From: CAG-1031 sp964391735
GTDB lineage: Bacteria; Bacteroidota; Bacteroidia; Bacteroidales; Muribaculaceae
Direction: 5' to 3'
Length of the DNA: 21,951 nucleotides
NCBI GenBank assembly: GCA_964391735.1
Contig: CAYMNF010000036.1
Span: 1 to 21,951 of the forward strand
Of this stretch, positions 7,823-15,099 are shown one piece after another; position 1 is the first letter of the stretch; every line of letters begins with the position of its first letter. The notes below the pieces were generated by a model. It was not told the DNA's origin, did not search any database, and worked only from the letters and a program-made list of their open reading frames with translations. The position numbers and the translations under genes were made by a program.

Positions 7823-7831
7823 CCAATAGCT

Positions 7832-9298
7832 ATGTGGGCAAAATATACTGATTGGGTAACACTGTCATGGTTCTATTGGGGCCTGGTAGTAGTCTATGCC
7901 ATCACGATAGTCAGTGTAGTAGGAATTGTGCTCTCAGAAAATCGCAACCCGCTTAAGTCTCTGGCTTGGGTATGCGTGCTGATTCTGTTCCCTGTGGGCG
8001 GTCTTGTCCTATATATATTTTTTGGGCGAAACATCAAGAATACACGCATGATTTCGCGCCGTAAAAAGCGCAAACTTATACGTGGCGATGTCGCCGGTCC
8101 ATCTTGTATTGATTGTTCCGATACCCCTTATACCCCAGAAAGTCACAGACTTATGCGCCTGGGGAAAACCCTTACCGGTGCATTCGTTTTTGAAAACAAC
8201 AAGGTGAAAATCTTCTCACACGGCAATGACATGTTCAATGCTCTGCTAAAAGATATTGAACAGGCCCGGCATTTCATTAACCTGCAATTCTATATAATAA
8301 AGGATGATGCCACTGGGATGCGCCTTGCCGATGTGCTCGAACGCAAGGCGCGTGCAGGGGTTGCCGTCAGGGTGATATATGACGATATCGGTTCAATCGG
8401 TTTGACACGCAGCAAGATGGTGAAGCGCCTAAGGGCCGCCGGGGTCGAAATCTTTCCTTTCTCACGTGTAGTCTTCCCGCCCTTTGCCACCCGAATAAAC
8501 TGGCGCAACCATCGCAAGGTGGTGATTATTGACAGCGCTGTGGGGTATATCGGCGGGATGAATGTCGCTGACCGTTATATGGAGCTTGGCAAGCAAGCGC
8601 GGGCGTGGCGAGACTGTCATCTTCGCATCACCGGCGATGCCGTGACGGCTCTGCAATACTCATTTGCTGTTGACTGGAACTTTATGGGCAACCAGCTGTT
8701 AGTTGAGACTAACCCTCCCACGCGGGCCACTGATGAGCATGACGGTCTCACCGGCACTTTGCAGATGATGACCAGCGGACCCACATCAAAGTGGAGCAAC
8801 ATTGAGGTAATGATGCTCAACGCAATTTCATCGGCACACAATCGCGTGTTATTGGTAACGCCATACTTCCTACCTACCGAGAGCCTGTTGCGCGCCTTAC
8901 AGACGGCTGCCCTGGCAAAGGTGGATGTGCGCATTATGATGCCTGAGCGCAGCGACTCGGTGATTCTGACATACGCCTCACGCAGTTATATTGAGGAGTG
9001 CCTGCGGTCCGGCATCAAGATTTATCTCTATAACGGGGGAATGTTACACTCAAAGTTCTTAGTTGTGGATGATGAATTTTCAACTGTTGGCTCCACCAAT
9101 TTTGACTTCCGCTCATTTGAACATAATTTCGAGGCTAACATGGTCATCTACTCCAAGGAGATTAATACAGCTCTATCAAATATTTTTTATGAAGATGAAG
9201 CTGCGTGCAAACGCATAAAGCCCTCTGAGTGGCGGCGTCGACCCCGTGCACACAAAGCCCGTGAAAGCCTTACACGCCTGCTCTCGCCGATATTATAA
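7832..9298 (+). CDS. cls: Cardiolipin synthase (phospholipase D family)
   Basis: Joins two phosphatidylglycerol molecules, or a related pair, into cardiolipin at the inner membrane. 488 residues from ATG 7832; the frame is open further upstream into menD, but the -7 promoter box at 7815-7822 makes those starts unlikely. Two N-terminal membrane helices (about residues 10-33 and 43-64) are followed by a basic patch (RRKKRK) and two phospholipase D HKD motifs: HRK with D234 (227-234), and HSK with D413 (406-413), followed by GSTNFD. This is the standard bacterial Cls layout and length. It diverges from menD across an 85-base gap. No clear terminator follows. Confidence 0.93.
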   Translation: MWAKYTDWVTLSWFYWGLVVVYAITIVSVVGIVLSENRNPLKSLAWVCVLILFPVGGLVLYIFFGRNIKNTRMISRRKKRKLIRGDVAGPSCIDCSDTPYTPESHRLMRLGKTLTGAFVFENNKVKIFSHGNDMFNALLKDIEQARHFINLQFYIIKDDATGMRLADVLERKARAGVAVRVIYDDIGSIGLTRSKMVKRLRAAGVEIFPFSRVVFPPFATRINWRNHRKVVIIDSAVGYIGGMNVADRYMELGKQARAWRDCHLRITGDAVTALQYSFAVDWNFMGNQLLVETNPPTRATDEHDGLTGTLQMMTSGPTSKWSNIEVMMLNAISSAHNRVLLVTPYFLPTESLLRALQTAALAKVDVRIMMPERSDSVILTYASRSYIEECLRSGIKIYLYNGGMLHSKFLVVDDEFSTVGSTNFDFRSFEHNFEANMVIYSKEINTALSNIFYEDEAACKRIKPSEWRRRPRAHKARESLTRLLSPIL

Positions 9299-9400
9299 TA
9301 AATATAAGAAGTTTTGACGTAATTTTCCGACGTGTTCGTTAAACCTTTTTTCATCAGCGATTGTTCTAAGAATATAAAAAACACTTCACAACTATTTTTT

Positions 9401-10450
9401 ATGAAAAAAACCTTTTTCTTGCTGCTGATAGCCCTGACAGGCATCTCGGCATACGCACAAAAACTTAATAAAGCCGAGGCGCAGGCGCTGCAGGCGTTCC
9501 TTAATCAACCGGCAGCCGAAAACGGCACCAACGCTGATGTCCTTTCAACCAACGACCCGGCCGCCATCCCCGGTGTTGAATATGCCGGCGGACATGTTGT
9601 AGCAATTGATCTCAAGGAGAAGAAAGTAGGAGGAAACCTTGTTCTGAACGGCTTTGCCGCTCTTGAGAAGGTTGACGTTTCACGTAACGGACTCACCGGT
9701 CTTACAGTGAAAAATTGTCCCGCCCTCAATGAGCTGAACGCCTCACGCAACAAAATCGGTGTTTGCGTGCTGACGGATTGTCCTAACCTGAAAAATGTGC
9801 TGGTTTACCGCAACCGCATTACCGACCTTGATGTCTCACAACTGGCGTCAGTTGAAAACATCAACTGTTCATCAAACTATCTGGCTGAGTTGACCATTTC
9901 AAACTCAAATTCGTTGAAGACCCTTAACTGCCAGAGTAACCACCTTGAGGTACTGAACCTGAATGATTGCACTGCTTTGAAGAATCTATATTGCGGTTAC
10001 AACAAACTGACCACACTCAATCTTCTGGGTACCGTTAATCTGCAAAACCTGAATGTTGACAGCAACCAAATCCACGACCTGTACATACAGGGTCAAAGCT
10101 CACTTTCAAGCCTGTTGTGTTCAGACAACAACATGACAAACCTGGCTGTAAATAATTGTCAGAACCTCCTTGACCTGATTTGCTCATACAACGACCTCAC
10201 CGAGTTGACGGTTGAGAAGTGCCCCAATCTACAATATGTTGATTGCTCATACAATGACCTTACCCAACTGACACTTGCCAACCAGACCTTCCTGCAGCGA
10301 GTTATCTGTAGCAACAACCAGTTGCAGATGGTGGATGTATCATTTGACCCGGCACTTACCTACCTCAACTGCCGCTACAATATGATTAGCGACCTGCGCA
10401 CTGTCGGTGACGACAATCTGGTTCAGGTATCATGCCAATGGAATCCCTAA
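9401..10450 (+). CDS. Secreted leucine-rich-repeat protein with cysteine ladder
   Basis: 349 residues from ATG 9401, where a clear signal peptide begins (MKKTFFLLLIALTGISAYAQ). In-frame codons upstream to 9332 would bury it. After a short spacer come twelve leucine-rich repeats of exactly 21 residues from residue 88, with no insertions or deletions, then a final 10-residue part-repeat that ends the protein. The unit is roughly LxxLxCSxNxLxxLxLxxCxx. The cysteine at unit position 6 is present in units 4-6 and 8-13, and is Val or Ala in 1-3 and 7. The 21-residue cysteine-ladder form is known from internalin InlJ of Listeria. No lipobox, membrane anchor or type IX sorting domain is visible. The function is probably binding; the ligand is unknown. 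Confidence 0.85.
   Translation: MKKTFFLLLIALTGISAYAQKLNKAEAQALQAFLNQPAAENGTNADVLSTNDPAAIPGVEYAGGHVVAIDLKEKKVGGNLVLNGFAALEKVDVSRNGLTGLTVKNCPALNELNASRNKIGVCVLTDCPNLKNVLVYRNRITDLDVSQLASVENINCSSNYLAELTISNSNSLKTLNCQSNHLEVLNLNDCTALKNLYCGYNKLTTLNLLGTVNLQNLNVDSNQIHDLYIQGQSSLSSLLCSDNNMTNLAVNNCQNLLDLICSYNDLTELTVEKCPNLQYVDCSYNDLTQLTLANQTFLQRVICSNNQLQMVDVSFDPALTYLNCRYNMISDLRTVGDDNLVQVSCQWNP
9662..10450 (+). repeat. 63-base coding repeat array (21-residue LRR units)
   Basis: Twelve full units of exactly 63 bases run from 9662 without indels, plus a partial thirteenth. The units share protein consensus but have diverged at DNA level. Confidence 0.8.
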
Positions 10451-10478
10451 GAAATCATACAGTTAAATATAAGAAAAG

Positions 10479-10508
10479 CGGTTGCTCCTGAGTTGGGCAA
10501 CCGTTTTT
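10479..10508 (+). terminator. Rho-independent terminator after the LRR gene
   Basis: CGGTTGCTC pairs with GGGCAACCG (one wobble pair) around CTGAGTT and is followed by TTTTT. An AAAA run upstream would let it act for the converging gene at 10525 as well. Confidence 0.8.
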
Positions 10509-10524
10509 ATTAATGAGATATGAT

Positions 10525-10983
10525 TCAGGACAATTTAAAGACCAGGCGTTGCACACCGTCTTGCCAACGTGAGCTGGTTATTCTAAACGTACCGATCTGA
10601 GAGGTGCGTTCAACATGTGTGCCGGCACAAAGACAACTGTCATAATCCCCAATCTTCACCACCCTTAAGGTATCACCGGCAGCCTCCGGCAGTCGGCTAA
10701 GATCAAAACGGTGCATGGCTTCCTCGCGTGAAATGTATTCCTCAGTAACCGGGATGTCTTGTGCCACTATATTATTAACATACTCCTCAAGGCTCCTAAG
10801 TTCAGCCTCATCCAACGGGCAGGGCAGGCGATAATCAAGTTTTGATTTTTTGCGCTCAATGTGGGCACTGAAAGCACGCCCGCAACCATATCGTCGGGCA
10901 ATCTCTCCGTTGAGAAGATGCTCAGCCGAATGCATTGGAGGATATTCCTGCTTATTGTGGGCATTCAATTGCGATGCGTCCAT
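10525..10983 (-). CDS. Stand-alone Ala-tRNA editing protein (AlaX-like)
   Basis: 152 residues matching the second additional domain of alanyl- and threonyl-tRNA synthetases. In free-standing AlaX proteins this domain hydrolyses mischarged tRNA, typically Ser- or Gly-tRNA(Ala). The zinc ligands are intact: HSAEH gives H18 and H22, and CAGTH gives C119 and H123. The protein is short, lacking the N-terminal beta-barrel of larger AlaX types, so it belongs to the smallest class. It starts 9 bases after the holA stop on the same strand, so the two form an operon. Which aminoacyl-tRNA it edits cannot be read from the sequence. Confidence 0.85.
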   Translation of the reverse strand: MDASQLNAHNKQEYPPMHSAEHLLNGEIARRYGCGRAFSAHIERKKSKLDYRLPCPLDEAELRSLEEYVNNIVAQDIPVTEEYISREEAMHRFDLSRLPEAAGDTLRVVKIGDYDSCLCAGTHVERTSQIGTFRITSSRWQDGVQRLVFKLS

Positions 10984-10992
10984 ATTGCAATA

Positions 10993-12051
10993 TTACGTGT
11001 TTTGTTTAACCGGCAATTTTCCCTGTGCCAGAATTATGTTTATCAACAGTTCCTTTAGAAGGACATACGGGTCGCGGCTGCTACCGTTACCCTTCATTTG
11101 CCCGTCAGCTCTGCGTAGGGCCGACATTATTTCAAGCGTCTGATACCCGTTATAGTAACGTGCAGCTTTCTCATAGCGCGATACTATCCATGTGCTTTTT
11201 GCACCTAAGGCAGCAGCCACTGCATTGGGGGACTTGTCTCTTGAAAACTGATATATAATCAAGTCGCTGAAAAAGGTATATAACAGTCCCATTGTCATGG
11301 CCCAAGGATTCAGCTTGGGATTTTCAGCGAATCGGTCAACAATCTTATAGGCCTTGGAAGCGTTGCGCGTTGTCAAAGCCTCAATCAATTCAAAATTGTT
11401 GTATTCCTTACTAATGCCGATGTTGCGCTCAATAACCTCAGGTGTTATCATCGCACCCTTAGGCAATGCAACCGTTAGTTTTGAGACCTCATTGTACAGG
11501 CGCGACAAATCAGTACCCACATAGTCGGTCAACATTGACAACCCTTTGGGCTCAATATTCAGACCCTTTTCCTTGACCATCTGGCTGATGACACTGCCCG
11601 TCTGTTTCTCTTTTAGCGGTTTACCCTCAAAAATTACAGCACCGCTTTTGCGGGCAGCTGCCATGAATTTTGGCCCCTTAGCGGTTGCGCCCCTAAATGC
11701 CATCACCACCACGCATTGCGGGGACGGATTGGTGGCAATCTCAGTGAGTTTGTCAATGTCGGTAGCCGAGACATTCTGCATCTCCTTTACCAAAACCACC
11801 AGTCGCGGTTGCATCATGGGGAAGCACCGGGCCGCCTGGATTATGGCCACTGAGTCGTTCTGAGGCCCGTAGAGAACCTGCAAATCAAAATCACGGTCAG
11901 CCTCCGGAATCAAGTTCTCAAAAGCCTCAAGCAAGCGATCAGTATAATATCCCTCCTCACCATGCAAAATATACAACGGGGACAAATTAGCTGTTCCCTT
12001 GGCAATTTGTGATAACAGCTGTGAATAGGTTGGTTGAGCGGAGGCAGCCAT
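10993..12051 (-). CDS. holA: DNA polymerase III delta subunit HolA
   Basis: Clamp-loader subunit that opens the sliding clamp during replication. 352 residues. The N-terminus carries the delta signature LYILHGEEGYYTDRLLEAF (about residues 26-44), followed by RCFPMMQPRLVVLVKEMQN and the VVVMAF strand of the AAA-like fold. The middle has GLSMLTDYVGTDLSRLYNEVSKL, the usual delta helix bundle leading to the C-terminal collar domain. The P-loop is degenerate, as expected for delta, which does not hydrolyse ATP. Its promoter is at 12069-12099; the downstream AlaX-like gene follows after 9 bases. Family length is normal. Confidence 0.92.
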   Translation of the reverse strand: MAASAQPTYSQLLSQIAKGTANLSPLYILHGEEGYYTDRLLEAFENLIPEADRDFDLQVLYGPQNDSVAIIQAARCFPMMQPRLVVLVKEMQNVSATDIDKLTEIATNPSPQCVVVMAFRGATAKGPKFMAAARKSGAVIFEGKPLKEKQTGSVISQMVKEKGLNIEPKGLSMLTDYVGTDLSRLYNEVSKLTVALPKGAMITPEVIERNIGISKEYNNFELIEALTTRNASKAYKIVDRFAENPKLNPWAMTMGLLYTFFSDLIIYQFSRDKSPNAVAAALGAKSTWIVSRYEKAARYYNGYQTLEIMSALRRADGQMKGNGSSRDPYVLLKELLINIILAQGKLPVKQNT

Positions 12052-12068
12052 TTAGCGATTCTTTTCTG

Positions 12069-12099
12069 CAAAGTTACACATTTTTAGTCCGTCAATCAA
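12069..12099 (-). promoter_or_regulatory. Promoter of the holA operon
   Basis: Minus strand TTG (12097-12099), 20-base spacer, TAACTTTG (12069-12076); 17 bases to ATG 12051. Confidence 0.75.
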
Positions 12100-12123
12100 T
12101 TAATAATTCCACGTTGAAAAACA

Positions 12124-12140
12124 ATTCTATTCCATAGAAT
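12124..12140. promoter_or_regulatory. Perfect inverted repeat, candidate operator
   Basis: ATTCTAT-TCC-ATAGAAT: 7-base perfect arms with a 3-base spacer in the intergenic region between the divergent holA and DUF5053-like promoters. The latter gene may encode a DNA-binding protein, so autoregulation is possible. This is inference. Confidence 0.35.
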
Positions 12141-12177
12141 CTTTATCCTTCTATAGTATATTTTAGACAGAAACTGC

Positions 12178-12185
12178 TATTTTTG
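12178..12185 (+). promoter_or_regulatory. Promoter -7 element of the DUF5053-like gene
   Basis: TATTTTTG, the same box as menD and cls. It gives a leader of about 60 bases if translation starts at 12253. Confidence 0.6.
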
Positions 12186-12252
12186 CAACTCTAAGATGAG
12201 TCCAATAAGTTCTCATTGCTCTTTAACAAATAAGTATTTGAAACATATAAAT

Positions 12253-12564
12253 ATGGATAGTACTAAAATAACGTACGAGCAATTTACTGACCCGTCTTTT
12301 CGTCGGAAAGAACAAATGAAGGTCAAATCAGAGGCAATATGGGTTATTTTCCACGAATTGGGTGGATTAATCAATATGTCCAAACTTGCCAAGGAGTATT
12401 TCCATAAGTCACAAAGTTGGTTTGCTCAAAAGGTATCGGGAATGAATGTCGGGAACAAGAGTCGATCCTTTACTAAGGATGAAGCAAAACAACTGACTAC
12501 ATCCTTACGGGAGATTGCCGCCCGGCTCAATAAATATGCTGATGAAATTGACGCTGCAGAATAG
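12253..12564 (+). CDS. DUF5053-like small protein with HTH-like core
   Basis: 103 residues from ATG 12253; an in-frame ATG at 12196 would add 19 residues of poor composition. The pattern MSKLAKEYFHKSQSWFAQKVSGMNVGNKSRSFTKDEAKQLTTSLREIAARL (about residues 40-92) fits DUF5053, a Bacteroidetes family of unknown function, by memory of the family. The segment LAKEYFHKSQSWFAQKVSG reads like a helix-turn-helix, with a Ser-Trp in the recognition position, which suggests DNA binding. It sits alone between core operons, with its own promoter, a perfect inverted repeat upstream and a strong terminator, so it behaves as an independent cassette. Its target is unknown. Confidence 0.7.
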   Translation: MDSTKITYEQFTDPSFRRKEQMKVKSEAIWVIFHELGGLINMSKLAKEYFHKSQSWFAQKVSGMNVGNKSRSFTKDEAKQLTTSLREIAARLNKYADEIDAAE

Positions 12565-12615
12565 CCCATTAACAAGCATCTGTTTTAGAAATCAATTACT
12601 TGCTAAAGGTTTACA

Positions 12616-12654
12616 GCCTGATTGACCTCACAAAGTCAGTCAGGCGTTTTATTT
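12616..12654 (+). terminator. Terminator of the DUF5053-like gene
   Basis: GCCTGATTGAC pairs with GTCAGTCAGGC (one mismatch), then GTTTTATTT. Nearly identical to the minus-strand hairpin at 594-622. Confidence 0.8.
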
Positions 12655-12675
12655 AAGGGGTAGCACTAAAGGCAG

Positions 12676-12707
12676 AAAAAATTGGAGGATGCCGTTTGGC
12701 ATCCTCC
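12676..12707 (-). terminator. Terminator of ptb-buk
   Basis: Minus strand: perfect 10-base stem GGAGGATGCC/GGCATCCTCC with a 4-base loop, then AATTTTTT. It ends the operon 84 bases after the buk stop. Confidence 0.85.
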
Positions 12708-12790
12708 GTGAATAGTGAATCGTGGAATTGATGTTATATGCTCTTCACAGAGCCTGTAAAACTATGTCTAAGATTATAATATATAAGTGT

Positions 12791-13924
12791 TTAAACCATC
12801 TCAAGTGCTTGAGCAGCCTCTTTGTGCAAGGCATGCTCGATATTTACATCGGCATAAGAACGCGCCTCGGTCTCGCCACGCAAAACCATCAATGCATTAC
12901 CGGCAAGGGCCTCCAACTCATCCTCACCGGGATAGATATATACCGGTGCGATGTGCTCAACGCGCTCACGAATAAGGTCGGTGATATACTTACTGTTGGC
13001 GATACCGCCGGTCAACAATATTGCATCAACTTTGCCGAAAAGCACAGCGCTTTCTGCGGCAATATTTTTAGCCACGTGGTAAATCATGGCCTCGGTGTAA
13101 AGTCGGGCACGTTCATCACCCTCGAAGATGCGGTTCTCGATTTCGCGCATGTCATTTGAGCCGAGATGAGCCGTGAGCCCTGCTTTGCCGGCTATACGTT
13201 GCAGAAGCTGGTCTTGAGTGAATTTGCCGCTGAAGCACAGACGTATAAGGTCACTGGCGGGGAGGCTTCCGGCACGTTCGGGAGAGAAGGGCCCCTCACC
13301 GTCAAGGGCGTTGTTGGCGTCAACTGCCCGGCCATGGTCATGTGCAGCAACTGATATACCTCCGCCCAGATGACACACTATGAGGTTGAGGTCCTCATAT
13401 CTTGTGCCCATGGCTTTGGCGTGACGTCGCGCAATAGCTCTTTGATTCAGAGCATGCCAGATACATATACGCGGCATAAGAGGGGAGCCGCTGATGCGGG
13501 CATAATCGTTAAGCTCATCAACGACACCGGGGTCAGCGATATAGCTGGGACATCCTGATGTCTCCTTTGCTATCTCGTATGCAAGGAAACAACCCAGGTC
13601 ACAAGCGTGCTGATGCGGGCAGTGCCGTGTAGCCTCAAGCATATCCTCATCAACAACATACACACCACCCTCAACGGGTTTTGACAGGCCGCCCCGACCA
13701 ATAGTGGCATCAAAATCAAGACTGATACCTTCCTGACGCAAAAGCTCAAAAATCAGCTTTTTACGCATCGGGAGTTGGTCAAAAGCACCGTTAAAGTCTT
13801 TAAGCTCTTCGGCCGAGTGGGGTATACTCTTTACCATGGTGCGTTTATCACCGTCATACACAGCTACTTTTGTGCTGGTTGAGCCGGGATTTATCACCAA
13901 TATATGGTATGGTTTTTTCTCCAT
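12791..13924 (-). CDS. buk: Butyrate kinase
   Basis: Transfers phosphate from butyryl phosphate, or a branched-chain acyl phosphate, to ADP, yielding ATP and the free acid. Acetokinase/ASKHA family, 377 residues. It shows the phosphate-1 motif NPGSTSTK (12-19), the family motif CHLGGGISVAAHDHGRAVD (184-202), GEGPFSPERAGSLP (209-222), and the adenosine motif LLTGGIANSKYI near residue 310. It starts 30 bases after ptb on the same strand; together they form the classic ptb-buk route. No other butyrate-pathway gene is in the window, so whether the natural product is butyrate, isobutyrate or isovalerate cannot be decided here. Confidence 0.93.
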   Translation of the reverse strand: MEKKPYHILVINPGSTSTKVAVYDGDKRTMVKSIPHSAEELKDFNGAFDQLPMRKKLIFELLRQEGISLDFDATIGRGGLSKPVEGGVYVVDEDMLEATRHCPHQHACDLGCFLAYEIAKETSGCPSYIADPGVVDELNDYARISGSPLMPRICIWHALNQRAIARRHAKAMGTRYEDLNLIVCHLGGGISVAAHDHGRAVDANNALDGEGPFSPERAGSLPASDLIRLCFSGKFTQDQLLQRIAGKAGLTAHLGSNDMREIENRIFEGDERARLYTEAMIYHVAKNIAAESAVLFGKVDAILLTGGIANSKYITDLIRERVEHIAPVYIYPGEDELEALAGNALMVLRGETEARSYADVNIEHALHKEAAQALEMV

Positions 13925-13954
13925 TACTGTATTATAGAATTAGAAGGGTGTTGA

Positions 13955-14857
13955 TTAGAGTGCGGCCAATGCCAAAGAATAGAATTTGCTTGCAACGGTG
14001 TCGCCACGTGAGGGGAGCACAACCGAAGCCATGGTACCCTGCAGGACGGCAGCGGTTTGGGCATGGCAGAAAAGTGTAATAGCCTTGTAGAACATATTGG
14101 CGGCCTCAATGTCCGGGAACAAAAGACAGTCGGCCTCACCGTTTATAGGAGAGGAAAGGTTCTTTTTGCGCAGGCTCTCCAGTGAACATGAGGTCTTGAG
14201 GTCCAGCGGCCCGTCCAGAATGATTTTGCCAAACTCACCCTTGGCTGCGCGCTCCTTCAACTCAACATAATCGGCTGTCTGGGGGAAGTGGCGTGTGTCA
14301 ACCTTCTCAGAACAGTGCAGCATGGCAATTCTGGGCTCCTCAATGCCGAATGCATGTGCGGCATAGGCAAGATAACCGATCTGGCTGGCACGTTGTTCAA
14401 GTTTGGGGTAGGGGATAACCGCCGGGTCGCTGAAGAACAGCAGGCGGGAGAAACCGGGAATCTCAGCCACTGTGATGTGGGTAAGCACTTTCCCCTTAGG
14501 CAGGATGCCCTCCTCCTTGTTCAGGACTGCGCGTAACAGGTTGTCAGTGTTGAGCATGCCTTTCATCAGAATATCAGCCTCACCGGCATGCACCAGCGCA
14601 ACGGCTTTGCGGGCGGCATCATCGCAATCCTCAGCCTCAACAAACTCGATGTTGTTTACATGGCGCATCAGCACGCGGTCCTCCTCGCATTCCTTGCGGC
14701 ATCCAACCATAACAGCGGTAATAAAGCCGGCCTCCAAGGCACGGTTCACTGCCAGGCGGGTGTTGATGTCAGCAGGCCATACAACAGCTACTCGCTTGCG
14801 GTCGCCACGCATACGCAAGTGATCTATAAGTTCGTCAAAATTCTTTATTCTTTCCAT
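13955..14857 (-). CDS. ptb: Phosphate butyryltransferase
   Basis: Converts butyryl-CoA (or a branched acyl-CoA) and phosphate to the acyl phosphate used by butyrate kinase. 300 residues from ATG 14857 (MERIKNFDELI); the frame extends to a GTG at 14914 but that part has no family similarity. Phosphotransacetylase-family features include ADILMKGMLNTDNLLRAVLN, FSDPAVIPYP, and the C-terminal FPDIEAANMFYKAITLF. The promoter at 14930-14960 gives a leader of about 65 bases that contains a 12-codon ORF. First gene of ptb-buk. Confidence 0.92.
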   Translation of the reverse strand: MERIKNFDELIDHLRMRGDRKRVAVVWPADINTRLAVNRALEAGFITAVMVGCRKECEEDRVLMRHVNNIEFVEAEDCDDAARKAVALVHAGEADILMKGMLNTDNLLRAVLNKEEGILPKGKVLTHITVAEIPGFSRLLFFSDPAVIPYPKLEQRASQIGYLAYAAHAFGIEEPRIAMLHCSEKVDTRHFPQTADYVELKERAAKGEFGKIILDGPLDLKTSCSLESLRKKNLSSPINGEADCLLFPDIEAANMFYKAITLFCHAQTAAVLQGTMASVVLPSRGDTVASKFYSLALAAL

Positions 14858-14888
14858 GGCAAATTCCCTGGGATAGATTGATTTAAGG

Positions 14889-14927
14889 TTAGGATTCTTT
14901 ACACACCGACTCACTTTCGGTTTTCAT
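14889..14927 (-). CDS. Short leader ORF upstream of ptb (tentative)
   Basis: ATG 2 bases after the -7 box opens a 12-codon frame, MKTESESVCKES, closed by TAA 31 bases before the ptb ATG. It lies at the extreme 5' end of the predicted message. It may be chance. No run of a regulatory amino acid is present that would suggest classic attenuation. Confidence 0.2.
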   Translation of the reverse strand: MKTESESVCKES

Positions 14928-14929
14928 GG

Positions 14930-14960
14930 CAAAATTACACATTTTTGCACAAAAAACAAA
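14930..14960 (-). promoter_or_regulatory. Promoter of ptb-buk
   Basis: Minus strand TTTG (14957-14960), 19-base spacer, TAATTTTG (14930-14937). Confidence 0.75.
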
Positions 14961-15058
14961 TAGCCGTGCATATTTTGTTCCCCGTCAAAAAAAGACCCGT
15001 TTTGGTCCGGATAAACTTTCTATTTATAGTAGCGGGAAATGAGAAATAATTTAGAATT

Positions 15059-15086
15059 AGGAGGGAGGGGGAGAGCCCCCCCTCCT
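15059..15086 (-). terminator. G/C-rich hairpin after tkt
   Basis: Minus strand AGGAGGGGGGG pairs with CCCC-CCCTCCT with a one-base bulge, 13 bases past the tkt stop. The following sequence is T-rich but lacks a clean T-run, so it is a probable, not certain, terminator. Confidence 0.5.
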
Positions 15087-15099
15087 ACGTAAAAATCTC

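Noticed and set aside
7652..7831. 60-residue N-terminal extension of the cardiolipin synthase frame
   Set aside because: It runs through the menD start and the cls promoter; the ATG at 7832 sits properly behind the -7 box and gives a normal family length.
8290..8934. Minus-strand ORFs opposite cls
   Set aside because: They are mirror frames of a well-supported gene and show no family motifs.
9332..9400. Upstream start for the LRR protein
   Set aside because: It would place 23 residues before an ideal signal peptide.
12196..12252. Upstream ATG of the DUF5053-like gene
   Set aside because: The 19 added residues look non-coding, and the ATG is close to the promoter; 12253 is the better start, though leader translation is not excluded.
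14858..14914. Extended GTG start for ptb
   Set aside because: The added residues have no family similarity; ATG 14857 begins at the conserved N-terminus.
15061..15085. Possible G-quadruplex in the G-rich run
   Set aside because: Only three good G-runs are present on the plus strand; the hairpin after tkt explains the sequence better.
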